This document shows, piece after piece, positions 10,073 to 20,289 of a DNA stretch of 64,000 bases. The position numbers and the translations under genes are program-made. Location of the stretch: assembly GCA_963576725.1 (NCBI GenBank), contig OY755252.1, positions 58,789,841 to 58,853,840 on the forward strand, written 5' to 3'. Every line of letters starts with the position of its first letter. Positions within the stretch are counted from its first letter, which is position 1. This stretch comes from Azorinus chamasolen. Its lineage: Eukaryota; Mollusca; Bivalvia; Cardiida; Solecurtidae. A model generated the notes under the pieces. The model saw only the letters and a list, made by a program, of their open reading frames with translations, was not told the DNA's origin and did not search any database.

Positions 10073-10287
10073 TTAATCCTTTCGCTGCCAAACTCTGTCG
10101 TCTGCTAACTTTGTCGTCTGCTACAAATTTTCATTATTTGAATTTTCTTCATTTTTGTTTCAAAAACATAGTAACAGTAACAAACAGTTTGGATCCTGAT
10201 GAGACGCCGAGTTACTCGGCGTCTCATCTGGATCCAAACTGTTTGCATAGGTAATCACAGATCCGGCATTGGCAGCGAAAGGGTTAA
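10073..10287 (+). mobile_element. T3 element, intact
   Basis: TTAATCCTTTCGCTGCC at the left (tail side, with GTCGTCTGC twice) and GGCAGCGAAAGGGTTAA at the right. The core palindrome TTGGATCCTGATGAGACGCC / GGCGTCTCATCTGGATCC has a GAGTTACTC apex. Confidence 0.9.
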
Positions 10288-10579
10288 AGATACCCTTCTG
10301 CATATGTCTGATTACATAACGGAATATTTCAATTCATCCAAAGAATTATGAAAAACAACTCTTACCGCTGACAAGAGAACATATCCTCTAAATCCACGGA
10401 TATTAAACCTGTTTACGTATAAATAATATCCATGAAGTATATTTTGTTTCTCTTCGGCTAAAGATGAGCTTAAGTCTCTATTAAAAGCAAAATGCTCTTG
10501 GGAAGCTGGAGCGACTCATTCACTGTATCGTTACAAAATACGAAACTAAATGCTTCCACTCAATAAACAACCCCTTATT

Positions 10580-10754
10580 CTGTTAAAGAGAGACTTGACT
10601 TGCATATCCAAACAGTTTCGATCCAGATGAGACGCCGAGTAACTCGGCGTCACATTAGGATCCAAGCTGTTTATCGCTACTTAGATCGTTCTAAAAATGA
10701 TTTAAGGAACAGCAGCAATGTAAATATATAAATAAATAACAGAGTACGAGTTAA
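10580..10754 (-). mobile_element. T4 element, diverged
   Basis: TTAAAGAGAGACTTGACTTG start, core CGATCCAGATGAGACGCCGA, end GAGTACGAGTTAA. The right arm of the core has lost several stem positions. Confidence 0.65.
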
Positions 10755-11079
10755 GCTGACAATATTTTTATCATTAACATAAGGGTGTAACAACTGTCAT
10801 TGTGTATTTAAGTGCTCGATTCTTCACATGCGCACGACAAAAAGAAAAAAAATGTCGTCTGCTGTAGTTATGTCGTCTGCGGCATACACAGCTCAAATGA
10901 TTTTTTCATTTTCTATTAGTCAATATGAGCAAGGAATGGGACCGGCTTCGTTCCTGATCAAGCTTTTTATAGGCGAATGATCTGTATCCAGACTATGCTT
11001 ACAAGGAAACACTAAACTGATCTATGTTGTATGTTCTACTTAATCATACGTGAACACTACTCAGCTGTTAAAATTATTA

Positions 11080-11300
11080 CCTTACCCTTTCTTCGCTGTA
11101 AAAAAACACATTGGCTGTCATAATTTGGATTTGGTTCAATTTTGACAACTTCTTTGATAAATTTTCCGACATTATTTGATCGAGTGTCAACAAGATTGGA
11201 TCCTGATGAGACGCCGAGTTACTCGGCGTCTCATCTGGATCCAAGCTGTTTGCAAATGCTAGTATAAGGCCGTGATTGGTAGAAGAAGGGGTGAGAAGTG
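11080..11300 (+). mobile_element. T4 element, ends degraded
   Basis: Core TTGGATCCTGATGAGACGCC-GAGTTACTC-GGCGTC at about 11193-11250. A long flank with GATAAATTTTCCGAC on the left and a GAAGAAGGGGTGAG right end stand in for the usual GGGTTAA. Confidence 0.7.
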
Positions 11301-11338
11301 TGCATATTGAAAATTGATTTAGGTAATATTTTATTTTC

Positions 11339-11510
11339 TTAACCCTTTTCATGCTGATATATAACAGAGTTACAGATAAATATGCGTACTCAAATACTAA
11401 AATCGTCATTTCTCCACCAAACCCTATGCTGTGACCACTCTTTAGAATCGTCTCTTCGAGACGATTCTAAAGAGTGGTCATAACATAGGGTTTGGTGGAG
11501 AAATAAAGAA
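11339..11510. mobile_element. T8 element
   Basis: TTAACCCTTTTCATGCTG start, then CAGAGTTACAGATAAATATG and a 35-bp-arm palindrome centred near 11460: CCACCAAACCCTATGCTGTG ... GTCTCTTCGAGAC ... and the mirrored arm ending GGTTTGGTGGAGAAAT. The right outer flank is not resolved. Confidence 0.75.
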
Positions 11511-11742
11511 GTTATTGTTGAAAATGTTTCAATTTACGCATCTTACCTGGTACTCTGTTGATAAATAAAACAAATGAATACATTCCTTACATGACAAATA
11601 GTTAAGACTCAAGACTAAACTAGCGTAAGAGAACAGTGTAGATCATGGTCAGCAATAACCAGGTAGTTTGTCTAGCCCGTTAATTGATATTGACTGAGCT
11701 ACTACTACCCAATTAACGAACAGTTTTCTTCTGCGGATGTTA

Positions 11743-11986
11743 TTAACCCTTCTCTTGCTGAAAATACATTTCTTCTTCTTTACCCATGCCCTGCTGTATA
11801 TTTACATATATCTTCAATGTGTACAAGTATTGCGCTGTACAATCACTGCTGTGGAGTGCACTGGTTGCACAATCAACTTGTAAATAGTGAAGACCCTGAT
11901 GAGACAGCTACTGCAGGAGCTGTCTCATCTGGGTATTCACTATTTACTGGTAGGTATATTGACGTGAATAGCAAGCGAAGGGTTAA
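11743..11986 (+). mobile_element. T5 element, intact
   Basis: TTAACCCTTCTCTTGC...GCGAAGGGTTAA with core GATGAGACAGCTACTGCAGG. Shares TTAA 11983-11986 with the next T1 copy. Confidence 0.9.
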
Positions 11987-12221
11987 CTCTCTACTCCATA
12001 AATACGCCTTTTCACGCATTTGCAAACAGAGTAGACCCAGATCAGACGGCTCCTGTAGGAGCCGTCTGATCAGGGTCTGTTCTGTTTGCTTATGAAATAA
12101 AATAGATCAGAATCTACAGTTTCTGCCGTAGTGAAAAATTTCATCGTTAATTATGCTGTTAAAGAATTTAGTTAATAAAGTCATTATTTCTATCATAAAT
12201 ATTCATCAAGAAAAGGGTTAA
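11983..12221 (-). mobile_element. T1 element
   Basis: Short flank first (CTCTACTCCATAAATACGCC), core CCCAGATCAGACGGCTCCTG / GGAGCCGTCTGATCAGGGTC, end ATCAAGAAAAGGGTTAA. Confidence 0.9.
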
Positions 12222-12225
12222 ATGA

Positions 12226-12507
12226 TTAACCTTTACTCCATAAATATGCCTTTATACGCCTATGCAAACATAGCAGACACTGATCAGACGGCTCCTATAT
12301 ACAGGAGCGGTCTGATCTGGGTCTACTCTGTTTGCTTATGGAATACTATAGATATAATTGGCAAACATTGGCAAAATTGGTAAAACGTCTATATTGGCAA
12401 ACATTATATGTGTTATTAACTGAATATGCCATTTTAGAAATTGAAATTAATTAATATTCATGATGTCATCATTTCTTTCATGAATATTCATGGAGTAAAA
12501 GGGCTAA
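12226..12507 (-). mobile_element. T1 element with TTGGCAAACA insert
   Basis: Begins TTAACCTTTACTCC. The apex has a 4-base insertion (CTCCTATATACAGGAG). The long flank contains three TTGGCAAA-type repeats, and the end is GGAGTAAAAGGGCTAA. Confidence 0.85.
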
Positions 12508-12534
12508 GAACGATAAAGGGTGTAGTTAAACTGA

Positions 12535-12692
12535 GACAAACAGTGTACACCCAGATCAGTCGCCACATCTGCACTGTTTGTCAGATTTTATTATTAAAAC
12601 TGCAAATACTTTTCAGTATCAAATACTGCAGACCTGGATCAGAGATCGCTTTGAAAATGTGACGGCTGATCTGGATCTATACTGTTTGCTGC
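12535..12692. repeat. Decayed core sequences
   Basis: Two stem-like segments (AAACAGTGTACACCCAGATC...CTGCACTGTTTG and CAGACCTGGATCAGAG...GATCTGGATCTATACTG) without terminal TTAA boxes. Confidence 0.45.
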
Positions 12693-12739
12693 AAAGATCA
12701 GATGATGAATCAAAGATGAATTCACCATCGATCTAAATA

Positions 12740-12948
12740 CAGTAAAACCTCTCTATAAAGACCACTAAATTACATCAATTAGTTTGTGTTAAATGCAGGT
12801 GCATGGCTGCTTAAAGCAAGGTGAAAGTTAAACAGAACGCTCCTATAGGAGCGTTCTGTTTTACTTTCACCTTGCTTTAAGCAACCACCTGCCCAAATTA
12901 CCAACTAATTAACACAAATTTAGTGGTCGTTATTGAGAAGTTTTACTC
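12740..12948. mobile_element. P1 element
   Basis: CAGTAAAACCTCTCTATAAA...ATTGAGAAGTTTTACTC ends with TA on both sides. The internal arms AAGCAAGGTGAAAGT and GAACGCTCCTATAGGAGCGT (12836-12855) form a nearly perfect ~45-bp-arm hairpin. Confidence 0.9.
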
Positions 12949-13289
12949 TATGTGTTTATAAATACCTGCAAATTGAAGCAGACGACACCTTTAAAGCAGA
13001 CGACAGAGGGGCGGTTAAATGTCATATTTTAAAACCAGTATCATTACTGTCACGCGCATTGTTTCCGCTAAATTAAGACATGCCGCAATTAAAGTCTCTT
13101 TTGGGTCAATTGGCGCCATTTGGGGCTTAAGGAAAATTTCCGCTATTTTCTTCTTTTGCTTTCACATGAAAATGTCAAATGTAATGACTCACTCGTAGTT
13201 ATACTATTCCTCGTCAAGTTTAAATTTGATAAATAAAAAAACATAACTTCCTAAATATGCAGATATCGGTGTTGCTAATTCCTTAATAG

Positions 13290-13340
13290 CGAAACGCATG
13301 AATCCTCGAAACGCATGAATCCTCGAAACGCATACGCATG
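13290..13340. repeat. 17-bp tandem repeat, three copies
   Basis: GAAACGCATGAATCCTC is repeated twice exactly, with a third partial copy (GAAACGCATACGCATG). Confidence 0.85.
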
Positions 13341-13363
13341 AAAAAATCATTTCTATTACCACT

Positions 13364-13603
13364 TTAACCCTTTCCCTCATATAAACGCATTTTCACGCAT
13401 TTGCAAACAGAGAAGACCCAGATCAGACAGCTCCTATAGGAGCTGCCTGATCAGGGTCTGATCTGTTTGCTTATGGAATTTTAAAGATCTGTTTCTTTAG
13501 TTTCTAAAATGTTTGCAATGTTCCACCTTCCATAACTATTTTGTCTATGAATATTCAGGAGATATTGAAATTTGGAATAAAGGTAGAACAGGGAAAGGGT
13601 TAA
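13364..13603 (-). mobile_element. T2 element, intact
   Basis: TTAACCCTTTCCCTCATA...GAACAGGGAAAGGGTTAA. The core CCAGATCAGACAGCTCCTAT / AGGAGCTGCCTGATCAGG shows the A/T arm mismatch. Confidence 0.9.
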
Positions 13604-13609
13604 AGCTGG

Positions 13610-13755
13610 TTAACCATTTACTCCATAAATACACCTTTCTATGCCTTTGCAAACAGAGTAGATCCAGATAAGAAGGGTCCTGTTGGAACCGTCTGATCAG
13701 AGTCTGTTTCTTCCATGACAAAAACTTCTAATGTCAATTTGCTATAATAAAAATT
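13610..13755 (-). mobile_element. T1 element, truncated by P6
   Basis: TTAACCATTTACTCCATA start and a diverged core (AAGAAGGGTCCTGTTGG). The long flank stops at ATAATAAAAATTA where the next P6 element begins. Confidence 0.75.
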
Positions 13756-13756
13756 A

Positions 13757-14118
13757 CAGCAAAACTCAATCTATAAACCGGAATTATTGTAGAGGGGTGG
13801 CTGCTTAATGAAGGAATAAAGTAATGCAGAAAGTTCCTAGAAGAGTTTGCTGCGTGACTTTCGCCCTGCATTAACCCATTTGCTCCCTTGAGCCCATATA
13901 TGGGACGCAGGCAAACAGTGTTGACTCTGATCAGACGCCGCATGATGCGGCGTCTGATCAGAGTCTACACTGTTTGCTGGTAGGAATTTCAATATAAAAC
14001 AAAACGAAACTGAAAATTTAGGCCAGGCATCCCTTAAATTAAAAATGAACTAATCCAATGTATAAGTATGGAAGAACCCACTGGGCGCAAATGGGTTAAT
14101 CTGCCATCTGTCTCCAAT
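13757..14118. mobile_element. P6 element interrupted by T7
   Basis: CAGCAAAACTCAATCTATAA left end, palindrome GCAGAAAGTTCCTAGAAGAG. The right arm CCCTGCA|TTAA is split by the T7 copy and resumes CTGCCATCTGTCTCC. The right terminus is lost. Confidence 0.75.
13871..14099 (-). mobile_element. T7 element nested in P6
   Basis: TTAACCCATTTGCTCCC...GCGCAAATGGGTTAA. The core GACTCTGATCAGACGCCGCA / TGCGGCGTCTGATCAGAGTC is a perfect palindrome with an apex ATGAT and CAAACAG/CTGTTTG shoulders. The short flank holds its own palindrome CCCATATATGGG. Confidence 0.9.
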
Positions 14119-14142
14119 ACCGAATACATGTATTTATCTGCA

Positions 14143-14360
14143 CTTACTCATAAAGTATTTTTCGCATGACGTCTGCACCAACGCTAGAAGTATTTTTTCT
14201 CCATTTCTAATGCCTTCTTCACCAACTCATAAAGTATTTTCCCTCCTTTTCTTATGCCTTCTGCACTAATGAAAAAGTATTTTCCCTCCATTTCTTATGC
14301 CTTCTGCACTAACTCAAAGAGTATTTTCCCTCCGTTTCTTCTGCCTCCTGCACCATCTCA
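14143..14360. repeat. ~45-bp minisatellite, about five copies
   Basis: Unit contains AAGTATTTTCCCTCC and CTTATGCCTTCTGCACTAA. Copy boundaries at about 14150, 14190, 14233, 14275 and 14321. Confidence 0.8.
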
Positions 14361-14369
14361 AAACAAGTA

Positions 14370-14573
14370 CAGAAAAACCTCTCTATAACGTCCACTAAAT
14401 TACATCAAGTATGTTGTGTTAAAGGCAGGTGGCTGCTTAAAGCAAGGTGAAAGTAAAACAGAACGCTCCTATAGGAGCGTTCTCTTTTACTTTCACCTTG
14501 CTTTAAGCAGCCACCTGCCCTAAATACCAACTGATTAACGCAATTTAGTGGTCGTTATAGAGAGGTTTTACTG
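14370..14573. mobile_element. P1 element, intact
   Basis: CAGAAAAACCTCTCTATAAC...TAGAGAGGTTTTACTG between TA dinucleotides. The core apex CGCTCCTATAGGAGCG is perfect. Confidence 0.9.
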
Positions 14574-14604
14574 TATTTCCCATTAATTTCTTTCCGTACC
14601 ACGA

Positions 14605-14678
14605 GGTCAAACAGTTTACATCTTATGAGATACTGAGTAACTCGGCGTCATATCTGGATACTAACTGTTCGCATTGAT
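14605..14678. repeat. T3/T4 core relic
   Basis: AAACAGTTTACATCTTATGA...GAGTAACTCGGCGTCATATC with many stem mutations. It abuts the next T1 element. Confidence 0.5.
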
Positions 14679-14932
14679 TTAACTCTTTACTCAATGAATA
14701 TTCATGTAAGACAAAATAGCATCATGCATATTAATTTCTTTGTATACTGGCAAATAAACACAGCAGAAACCTAAGTATTATATTTATATATATAATATCC
14801 CATATTTATATATATCATCCCATATTTATATATATCATATCCCATAAGCAAACAAAGCAGACCCTGATAAGACTGCTCCTATAAGAGCGGTTTGATCTGG
14901 GTCTACTCTGTTTGTATGTAGTAAAGGGTTAA
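14679..14932 (+). mobile_element. T1 element with internal TATA-rich duplication
   Basis: TTAACTCTTTACTCAATG...GTAGTAAAGGGTTAA. A ~22-bp unit CCCATATTTATATATATCAT is tandemly repeated before the core, and part of the short flank is deleted. Confidence 0.85.
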
Positions 14933-14973
14933 CAGCATGCTAAATGTTATTTTGATTCGCCCATAGCAAACTA

Positions 14974-15177
14974 CAGTAAAACCTCTATATAACGGCCACT
15001 TAATTATATCAAGTAGTTTGTGTTAAAGGCAGATCGTTGCTTAAAGCAAGATGAAAGTAAAACAGAACGCTCCTATAGGAGCGTTCTGTGTTACTTTCAC
15101 ATTGCTTTAAGCAGTCACCTGTCTTAGATACCAACTAATTAACACAATTAAGTGACCGTTATAAAGAGGTTTTACTG
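14974..15177. mobile_element. P1 element, intact
   Basis: CAGTAAAACCTCTATATAAC...AAAGAGGTTTTACTG with TA flanks. Stem apex ACGCTCCTATAGGAGCGT. Confidence 0.9.
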
Positions 15178-15242
15178 TAAATGTTAAAAGGAAGCTATTA
15201 AGTTACAGTTGCTGCAAAAACATATTGTAAAGAGTCTCTCAT

Positions 15243-15455
15243 TAACCCTTTCCGTCCGGGAAACGAGTCACAAATATCCTTTGCTAACAGCGTAGACTCA
15301 GATTAGAGGCTTTCTAAAGGAGCCCTATCATTTATATCTGCACTATTTGTCATGTTACACTTTTCTTTTAAAGAACATCCCTGAATATTTACGATAAGCG
15401 TGAACTGTTTGAATTTTGGAACAGTCCATTTGAAGTTTCAGCGTCAAAAGGGCGA
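15243..15455 (-). mobile_element. T9 element, diverged
   Basis: TTAACCCTTTCCGTCCGGG start, core GTAGACTCAGATTAGAGGCT with a damaged right arm. The tail TGAACTGTTTGAATTTTGGA matches the cleaner T9 copy at 31206. The closing TTAA has decayed (AAAAGGGCGAA). Confidence 0.75.
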
Positions 15456-15521
15456 ATGCCTACATAAGTTCGGCAATGTTACGCCCTACTGATTTCTGCA
15501 ACAATGACCAGCTTGTTTAGG

Positions 15522-15753
15522 TTAACGCTTTACTTGATAGCAACTCCCGCTGGTCTCTTTGCAAACAGAGTTGACTCAGATCAGACGGCTCCTACAGGAG
15601 CCGTCTAATCAAGGTCTGCTCTGTTAGCAGTTGGAATTAAATACAAATTAAATTAAATTAGATACAATCTCTTGTGCTCATATAGCATTATAAATACTTG
15701 GTTAGAAAATAATTTTTCATGATGTCATTATTTCTTACACGAATAGGATATAC
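15522..15753 (-). mobile_element. T1 element
   Basis: TTAACGCTTTACTTGATA start, core CTCAGATCAGACGGCTCCTA. The right end is recognisable only through ATGATGTCATTATTTCTTAC. Confidence 0.75.
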
Positions 15754-15795
15754 ACAAGCTATACTGTCTGTATACATGTACATGCAGCTCAATTG

Positions 15796-15995
15796 CAGTA
15801 TAACCTCTCTATAACGACCACTAAATTACATCAAGTATTTTGTGTTAAAGGCAGGTGACTGCTTAAGGCAAGGTGAAAGTAAAACAGAACGCTACTATAG
15901 GAGCGTTCTGTTTTACTTTCACCTTGCTTTAAGCAACCACCTGCTTTAAATAGCAACTAACACAATTTAGTGGCCGTTATAGAGAGGTTTTACTG
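15796..15995. mobile_element. P1 element
   Basis: CAGTATAACCTCTCTATAAC...TAGAGAGGTTTTACTG. One apex arm reads CTACTATAGGAG, and the rest of the hairpin is intact. Confidence 0.9.
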
Positions 15996-16109
15996 TACAT
16001 CCTGACATGTAACGTGATACATTTGAAAGAACACCCATAGCTATAAATACTTAATACGTAACCCTTTGCTTGTTGTATAGTCATGTACAAAATAATATCG
16101 TTAACTTCA

Positions 16110-16265
16110 TTTACCCTTTCGTCCATAAATACGCCTTTCTATGCCTTTGCAAACAGAGTGACCCAGATCAGACGGCTCCTGTAGGGGCAGTCTGATCAGG
16201 GTCTGCTCAGGGTTGCTTATGATATGATATAGATATGGATCAGTGTCTGCTCTGTTTGTTGATAG
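16110..16265 (-). mobile_element. T1 element, truncated
   Basis: TTTACCCTTTCGTCCATA start, core AGATCAGACGGCTCCTGTAG. After the core it ends early with a second partial arm (GATCAGTGTCTGCTCTGTTT). Confidence 0.7.
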
Positions 16266-16389
16266 ATGTATGCAGTGGTGGGTTTTAAATCTATTCTGTT
16301 TATAAATTTCGGAAGGAACCGAAGTTTTTACTAGTGGTATAACCGAGTTCGAGGTGACATATTTGAATAATTTCACTACAGAATACAGG

Positions 16390-16500
16390 CAATTCCTTCG
16401 CTTGCTAGGTGCAGCATGGTTGATATCGGCAGACAACTTGGACCCAGATGAGACGCCGAGTAACTCGGCGTCTCATCAGGATCTAAGATGTCTGCCAGTC
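16390..16500. repeat. T3-type core relic
   Basis: ACTTGGACCCAGATGAGACG-CCGAGTAACTCGG-mirrored arm. The shoulders read GGCAGAC/GTCTGCC instead of CAAACAG/CTGTTTG, and terminal boxes are not preserved. Confidence 0.6.
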
Positions 16501-16916
16501 AGTCATTTGCTTCTCGAAAGATTGAAATAAACGAGATCTTGCACCAATTTATACAAAACATTTTCTTCGTCTCTGTGTTTGCTTTAATTCTGAAGTATCC
16601 AATTGGTCAACTTTTAAGTTCAAGTCAAAATCTGACCGATCAGATGCTTGTGAGTAAACTCAGACTCCAATAAAGTCATGGGGCCTGAATGACGCGGTCA
16701 AATATATAGTGAGAAAGGTCAAACGCCGGCGACAGCTGACACGTCTGTTGTGTGATTGACATTGGTACAATACGGTAATGTTAAACATAATGGAAATACA
16801 ACGAGAAGGAGAAAAACAATACCAAACATTGCCTGCGTCAGTGTCTGATTTCGACGCTTGGGGTCACGGGCTCGATCTAAGTCATTGAAACACCAAAATA
16901 CATTAAGCCTATGCTT
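16501..16916. other. Unclassified stretch, no supported gene
   Basis: A minus-strand frame of 81 codons (16964 to 16719) contains a hydrophobic run FGIVFLLLVVFPLCLTL after a basic stretch. Its first codons come from the P1 end at 16917, and no splice sites or neighbours support it. Confidence 0.3.
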
Positions 16917-17158
16917 GACAACCTCTCTGATAATGATCACTAATTTGAGTTCATTAGCTGGCATTTAGGACAGGTGACTGCTTAAAGCAAGGTGAACGTA
17001 AAATCAGAGCGCTCCTATGTGGCTGCTTAAAGCAAGGTGAAAGTAAATCAGAACGCTACTATAGGAGCGTTCTGTTTTACTTTCACATTGCTTTAAGCAG
17101 TCCCCTGCATTTAACACAAAATAACTGATGTAATTTAGTGGGTTTAGAGGTTTTACTG
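16917..17158. mobile_element. P1 element with duplicated arm
   Basis: The left end is degraded (GACAACCTCTCTGATAATGA) and the right end GGTTTTACTG is followed by TA. The arm GGTGACTGCTTAAAGCAAGG is repeated as TGTGGCTGCTTAAAGCAAGG before the apex, again a one-sided duplication of the hairpin. Confidence 0.8.
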
Positions 17159-17299
17159 TACTCGATAACCTCTTTGCAAAAAAAGCACACTCGAATCGTA
17201 CAGTTCATGTATGTGATATTTGACCGGGGTCTGTCCTCATTGCTTATATGCCACAGAACTGATTCCAGAGCAATGGTTTTGCATGTTGTCTTTTGACCT

Positions 17300-17533
17300 A
17301 TTACCTGATTGAAACACCTTTTTCGCACAATGCAAACAGAGTAGACCCAGATCAGACGGCTCCTTTAGGAGCCGTCTGATCAGGGTCTGCTCTGTTTGCT
17401 TATAAAATAATATAGATTCTACAGTTTCTGTCATGGCCAAACATTCTGTGATCATCATCCATTATAAAAAATATGCTAATAAATATTCATGACGTCATTG
17501 TTTCTCATATAAAAATTCATGAGATATAGTTTT
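17300..17533 (-). mobile_element. T1 element, ends degraded
   Basis: Core CCCAGATCAGACGGCTCCTT / GGAGCCGTCTGATCAGGGTC at about 17345-17393. The long flank carries ATTCATGACGTCATTGTTTC. Neither terminal TTAA survives. Confidence 0.8.
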
Positions 17534-17862
17534 AGTATTAGTATTCAAGACTCGATGTGCAGAGTGAAAAATCAGTCGATTCAATTAGTATGTCACCGGG
17601 ATGTACTCTGTGCTAGTTAAATGAAACAAAAACAAACATACTCCAACATGACAGGACTCGAGAGACTACAATCAAGAAACAAAAGTAGTACGTCCTGCAC
17701 AAACAAAAGGTGCATTATTGTTTTTGAAAAGAAAAAAACAACAGGCAAAAAAGAAAGAACTGAGTTTTTTTACAGGAGTTGTTTCAGTACAGAAAAACCG
17801 ACAAAACTTTTAATTAAAACCCGTTGAACGTTTCGACCCTTCTCGTACTTAATAAAGTAGAA
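17534..17862. other. No recognisable feature
   Basis: AT-rich. A 68-codon frame (17621-17827) is lysine/threonine-rich and lacks any recognisable domain or splice signal. Confidence 0.35.
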
Positions 17863-18180
17863 CCTTCTTAGGTGGACATTCATTTATTGAACAAAGGAGT
17901 GTCTAAAAGCATGTGGTTGCTTAACCCATTTGCGCCCACGATCCCATATATGGGACGTAGGCAAACAGTGTAGACTCTGATCAGACGCCGCATAATGCGG
18001 CGTCTGATCAGAGTCTACACTATTTGCTGATAGGAATTTCAATATAAAACAAAACTAGATCGAAAATTTAGGCTAGACACCCCTTAGATAAAAAATGGAC
18101 TAATCCAGTGTATAAACATGGAAGAATCGACTGGGCGCAAATGGGTTAATGCAGGTCAAATATCCACTTGGATGTTACAG
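17863..18180. mobile_element. P4 fragment interrupted by T7
   Basis: Left end AAAGTAGAACCTTCTTAGGT and arm GCATGTGGTTGC|TTAA, split by T7, resuming TGCAGGTCAAA. The right half is missing. Confidence 0.65.
17921..18149 (-). mobile_element. T7 element, intact, nested in P4
   Basis: TTAACCCATTTGCGCCC...GGCGCAAATGGGTTAA. The core TCTGATCAGACGCCGCATAA / mirrored arm is perfect. It is inserted at the TTAA of GCTTAATGCAGG in the P4 arm. Confidence 0.92.
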
Positions 18181-18216
18181 TAAAAGTTCCTCTAGTGTGA
18201 TCACTACAACGAGGTA

Positions 18217-18420
18217 CAGTAAACCCTCTCTATAACGGCAACTAAATCGTGTTAATTAGATGGTATTTAGACCAGGTGGCTGCTGAAAGCAAGGTGGAAG
18301 TAAAACAGAACGCTCCTATAGGAGCGTTCTGTTTCACTTTCACCTTGCCTTAAGCAACCACCTGCCTTTAACACAAAATACTTGGTGTAATTTAGTGCCC
18401 GTTATAGAGAGGTTTTACTG
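18217..18420. mobile_element. P1 element, intact
   Basis: CAGTAAACCCTCTCTATAAC...TAGAGAGGTTTTACTG with TA on each side. It is inverted relative to the copy at 12740 (the AATTAGATGGTATTTAG side comes first). A solo end CAGTAAAAGTTCCTCTAGTG sits just before it at 18178. Confidence 0.9.
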
Positions 18421-18424
18421 TATA

Positions 18425-18520
18425 CATTTGGTTCTCAAATGCAGGTGGTAGCTCAAGGCAGGGTGAAAGTTATACAGAAAGTTCCCATATAAGACAGCTC
18501 CACTAGGAGCTTCTCATAGG
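18425..18520. repeat. P-type hairpin relic
   Basis: AATGCAGGTGGTAGCTCAAG arm, then a disordered apex (GTTCCCATATAAGACAGCTC). No ends. Confidence 0.45.
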
Positions 18521-18562
18521 GGTCTACATAACTTGGTACATGTATATATGTAGATATAGTAT

Positions 18563-18935
18563 ACCTCATTCAAATACGCTCCTTCTTTACGTATGTAAAC
18601 TGTACCGGTCACTAAATTACGATAGTGCCCGCTGGAACATTATATAGTGCCCGCTACGCTCGGTAAGTTCCGGTAGTTTCCGCGCACACGGAAACGCACG
18701 TACCGGTAAATGAATTGTATTATTTATAGTATAAATAGTATACCTTATCCCAGAGACATATAAATACATATAGATATGGCTCTACCTATCCACATACGCT
18801 CCTTCTTTACTTATGTTAAACGTACCGATCCTTAAATTGCAACTGTGCCTATGCCCACTGGGACACTATATGGACTGCTGCGCTCGGTAATTTCCGGTGC
18901 TCGGTAATTTCCGCGCATACGGAAACGCACGTTGA
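18563..18935. repeat. Duplicated ~220-bp unit
   Basis: Two diverged direct copies (about 18563-18700 and 18785-18935) share TACGCTCCTTCTTTAC, GCTCGGTAA, TTCCGCGCA and ACGGAAACGCACGT. GC-richer than its surroundings. The second copy has an internal GCTCGGTAATTTCCG duplication. Confidence 0.7.
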
Positions 18936-19652
18936 TGTATTACGTCATTCTAAATATATATTAATTAATACATAAATACTTGAATAGCATGATCTAATAT
19001 TTCGATCACTAAGGGTCCTTTTCAAAGATTATCGTGTCGAAATACACGTCACATTCTTGTTACATGCATTCAGCCACAAAGAAAATAATGTTGATCCATC
19101 GTCGTGGTGTTTTTACAGATGTCATGACGTCATCAAATGACGTCATTAGCGCAACGACATCACGCATACATTAGCGCGTTATCCTCCTTGGTGTTAAGTA
19201 GCCTACTGCCAAATGATCTGTAAGTTCTCCATATCCATTCAGTTTGATAGATCTGTCTTTCAATTCTCCATGCATTGCACATCGGTTTCAAAACTATAAA
19301 TCTAACATCATCACTGCTATGACCACCGACTCTGGACAGTGATGAGTTAGCTACCCGACCACGCTCTAGATTGAAAAGATAGATCTACTGGGTTTTGCAC
19401 ATTTCAATCCAAGAAATGTATTTAAACAATGCATTTTTCGAAAATAAATTCTGTGTAAAATAATGATTATTATTCAGCTTGAATAAATTGATACTAAAAT
19501 GTTGTTTAACTTTAGTAAAGGAAATAGATCTAATTGTAATAATTTGATTTGCAGAATAATACCGCTGAAGGAAAAACTTATTTAACTGAGGTAATCACGG
19601 AGCGACACAGAACTGCTAAAATACTTACGTGAACAAAGGAATGCGGTATACT
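18936..19652. other. Unclassified stretch
   Basis: No element ends or coding frame recognised. It contains the CRE pair listed separately. Confidence 0.35.
19125..19145. promoter_or_regulatory. Paired CRE-like palindromes
   Basis: Two full TGACGTCA octamers at 19125-19132 and 19138-19145, centres 13 bp apart. This is the consensus for CREB/ATF dimers. No gene start is seen nearby, so a function is speculative. Confidence 0.3.
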
Positions 19653-19825
19653 ATAAGAAATAGTACAGCCCACTTCGGGCCTAATTGCATTATAGTGACC
19701 TACCAGTCAGCCCGAAAATAGTTTAAGGCCCTCAGCCTTCGGCTTCGGGCCTTAAACTATTTTCGGGCTGACTGGTAGGTCACTATAATGCAATAGGGCC
19801 CTCAGTAGGCTGTACTATTTCTTAT
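19653..19825. mobile_element. 173-bp near-perfect palindrome, TA-flanked
   Basis: Outer arms ATAAGAAATAGTACAGCC / GGCTGTACTATTTCTTAT enclose a perfect 47-base inverted repeat (19685-19731 with 19747-19793). The 15-base loop itself folds (AGCCTTCGGCT). Flanking TATA/TATA fits a TA target. Unrelated to the T and P families. Confidence 0.8.
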
Positions 19826-19866
19826 ATGTAGATCCGTATGAGGCAGCGTGGAGTTCAACTAGGATC

Positions 19867-20195
19867 TGTCTCATATAAGTCCACAGTATTTATGTAGTAC
19901 CTGTCTCATATGAGTCTACATTATTTATATAGTACCTGTCTCATATGAGTCTACATTATTTATATAGTATATGTCTCATGTGAATCTACACTCTTTGTAT
20001 AGTATCTGTCTCATATGAGTCTACATTCTTTGTATAGTATCTATCTCTTATGAATCTACACTATTTGTATAGTATCATTCTCTTATCAGTCTACACTATT
20101 TGTATAGTATCTGTCTCATATGAGTCTACAATCTCTGTATAGTTTCTGAGTATACAGTATTTGTATAGTGTCCGTCTCATATAAGTCTAAAAGTA
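19867..20195. repeat. ~35-bp minisatellite, about nine copies
   Basis: Unit GTCTCATATGAGTCTACATT plus ATTTGTATAGTATCT. Each unit holds the hexamer palindrome CATATG and varies at several positions. There are no unique spacers, so it is not a CRISPR-like array. Confidence 0.85.
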
Positions 20196-20289
20196 CCTAG
20201 TTATAGTCTACTTTCAGACCGAAGGACTGCTCAGCCGACTGTACATTACTCCCCTGGTCACGGAGTCATTCGCCTATAATATTGAGCAC

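Noticed and set aside
16719..16964. 81-codon minus-strand frame with a hydrophobic, signal-like segment
   Set aside because: Its start lies in a P1 terminus, and there are no convincing splice sites, partner exons or family match.
19867..20195. Regular repeats that might suggest a CRISPR array (also 49012-49345)
   Set aside because: Contiguous degenerate minisatellite units without unique spacers, in a eukaryotic context.
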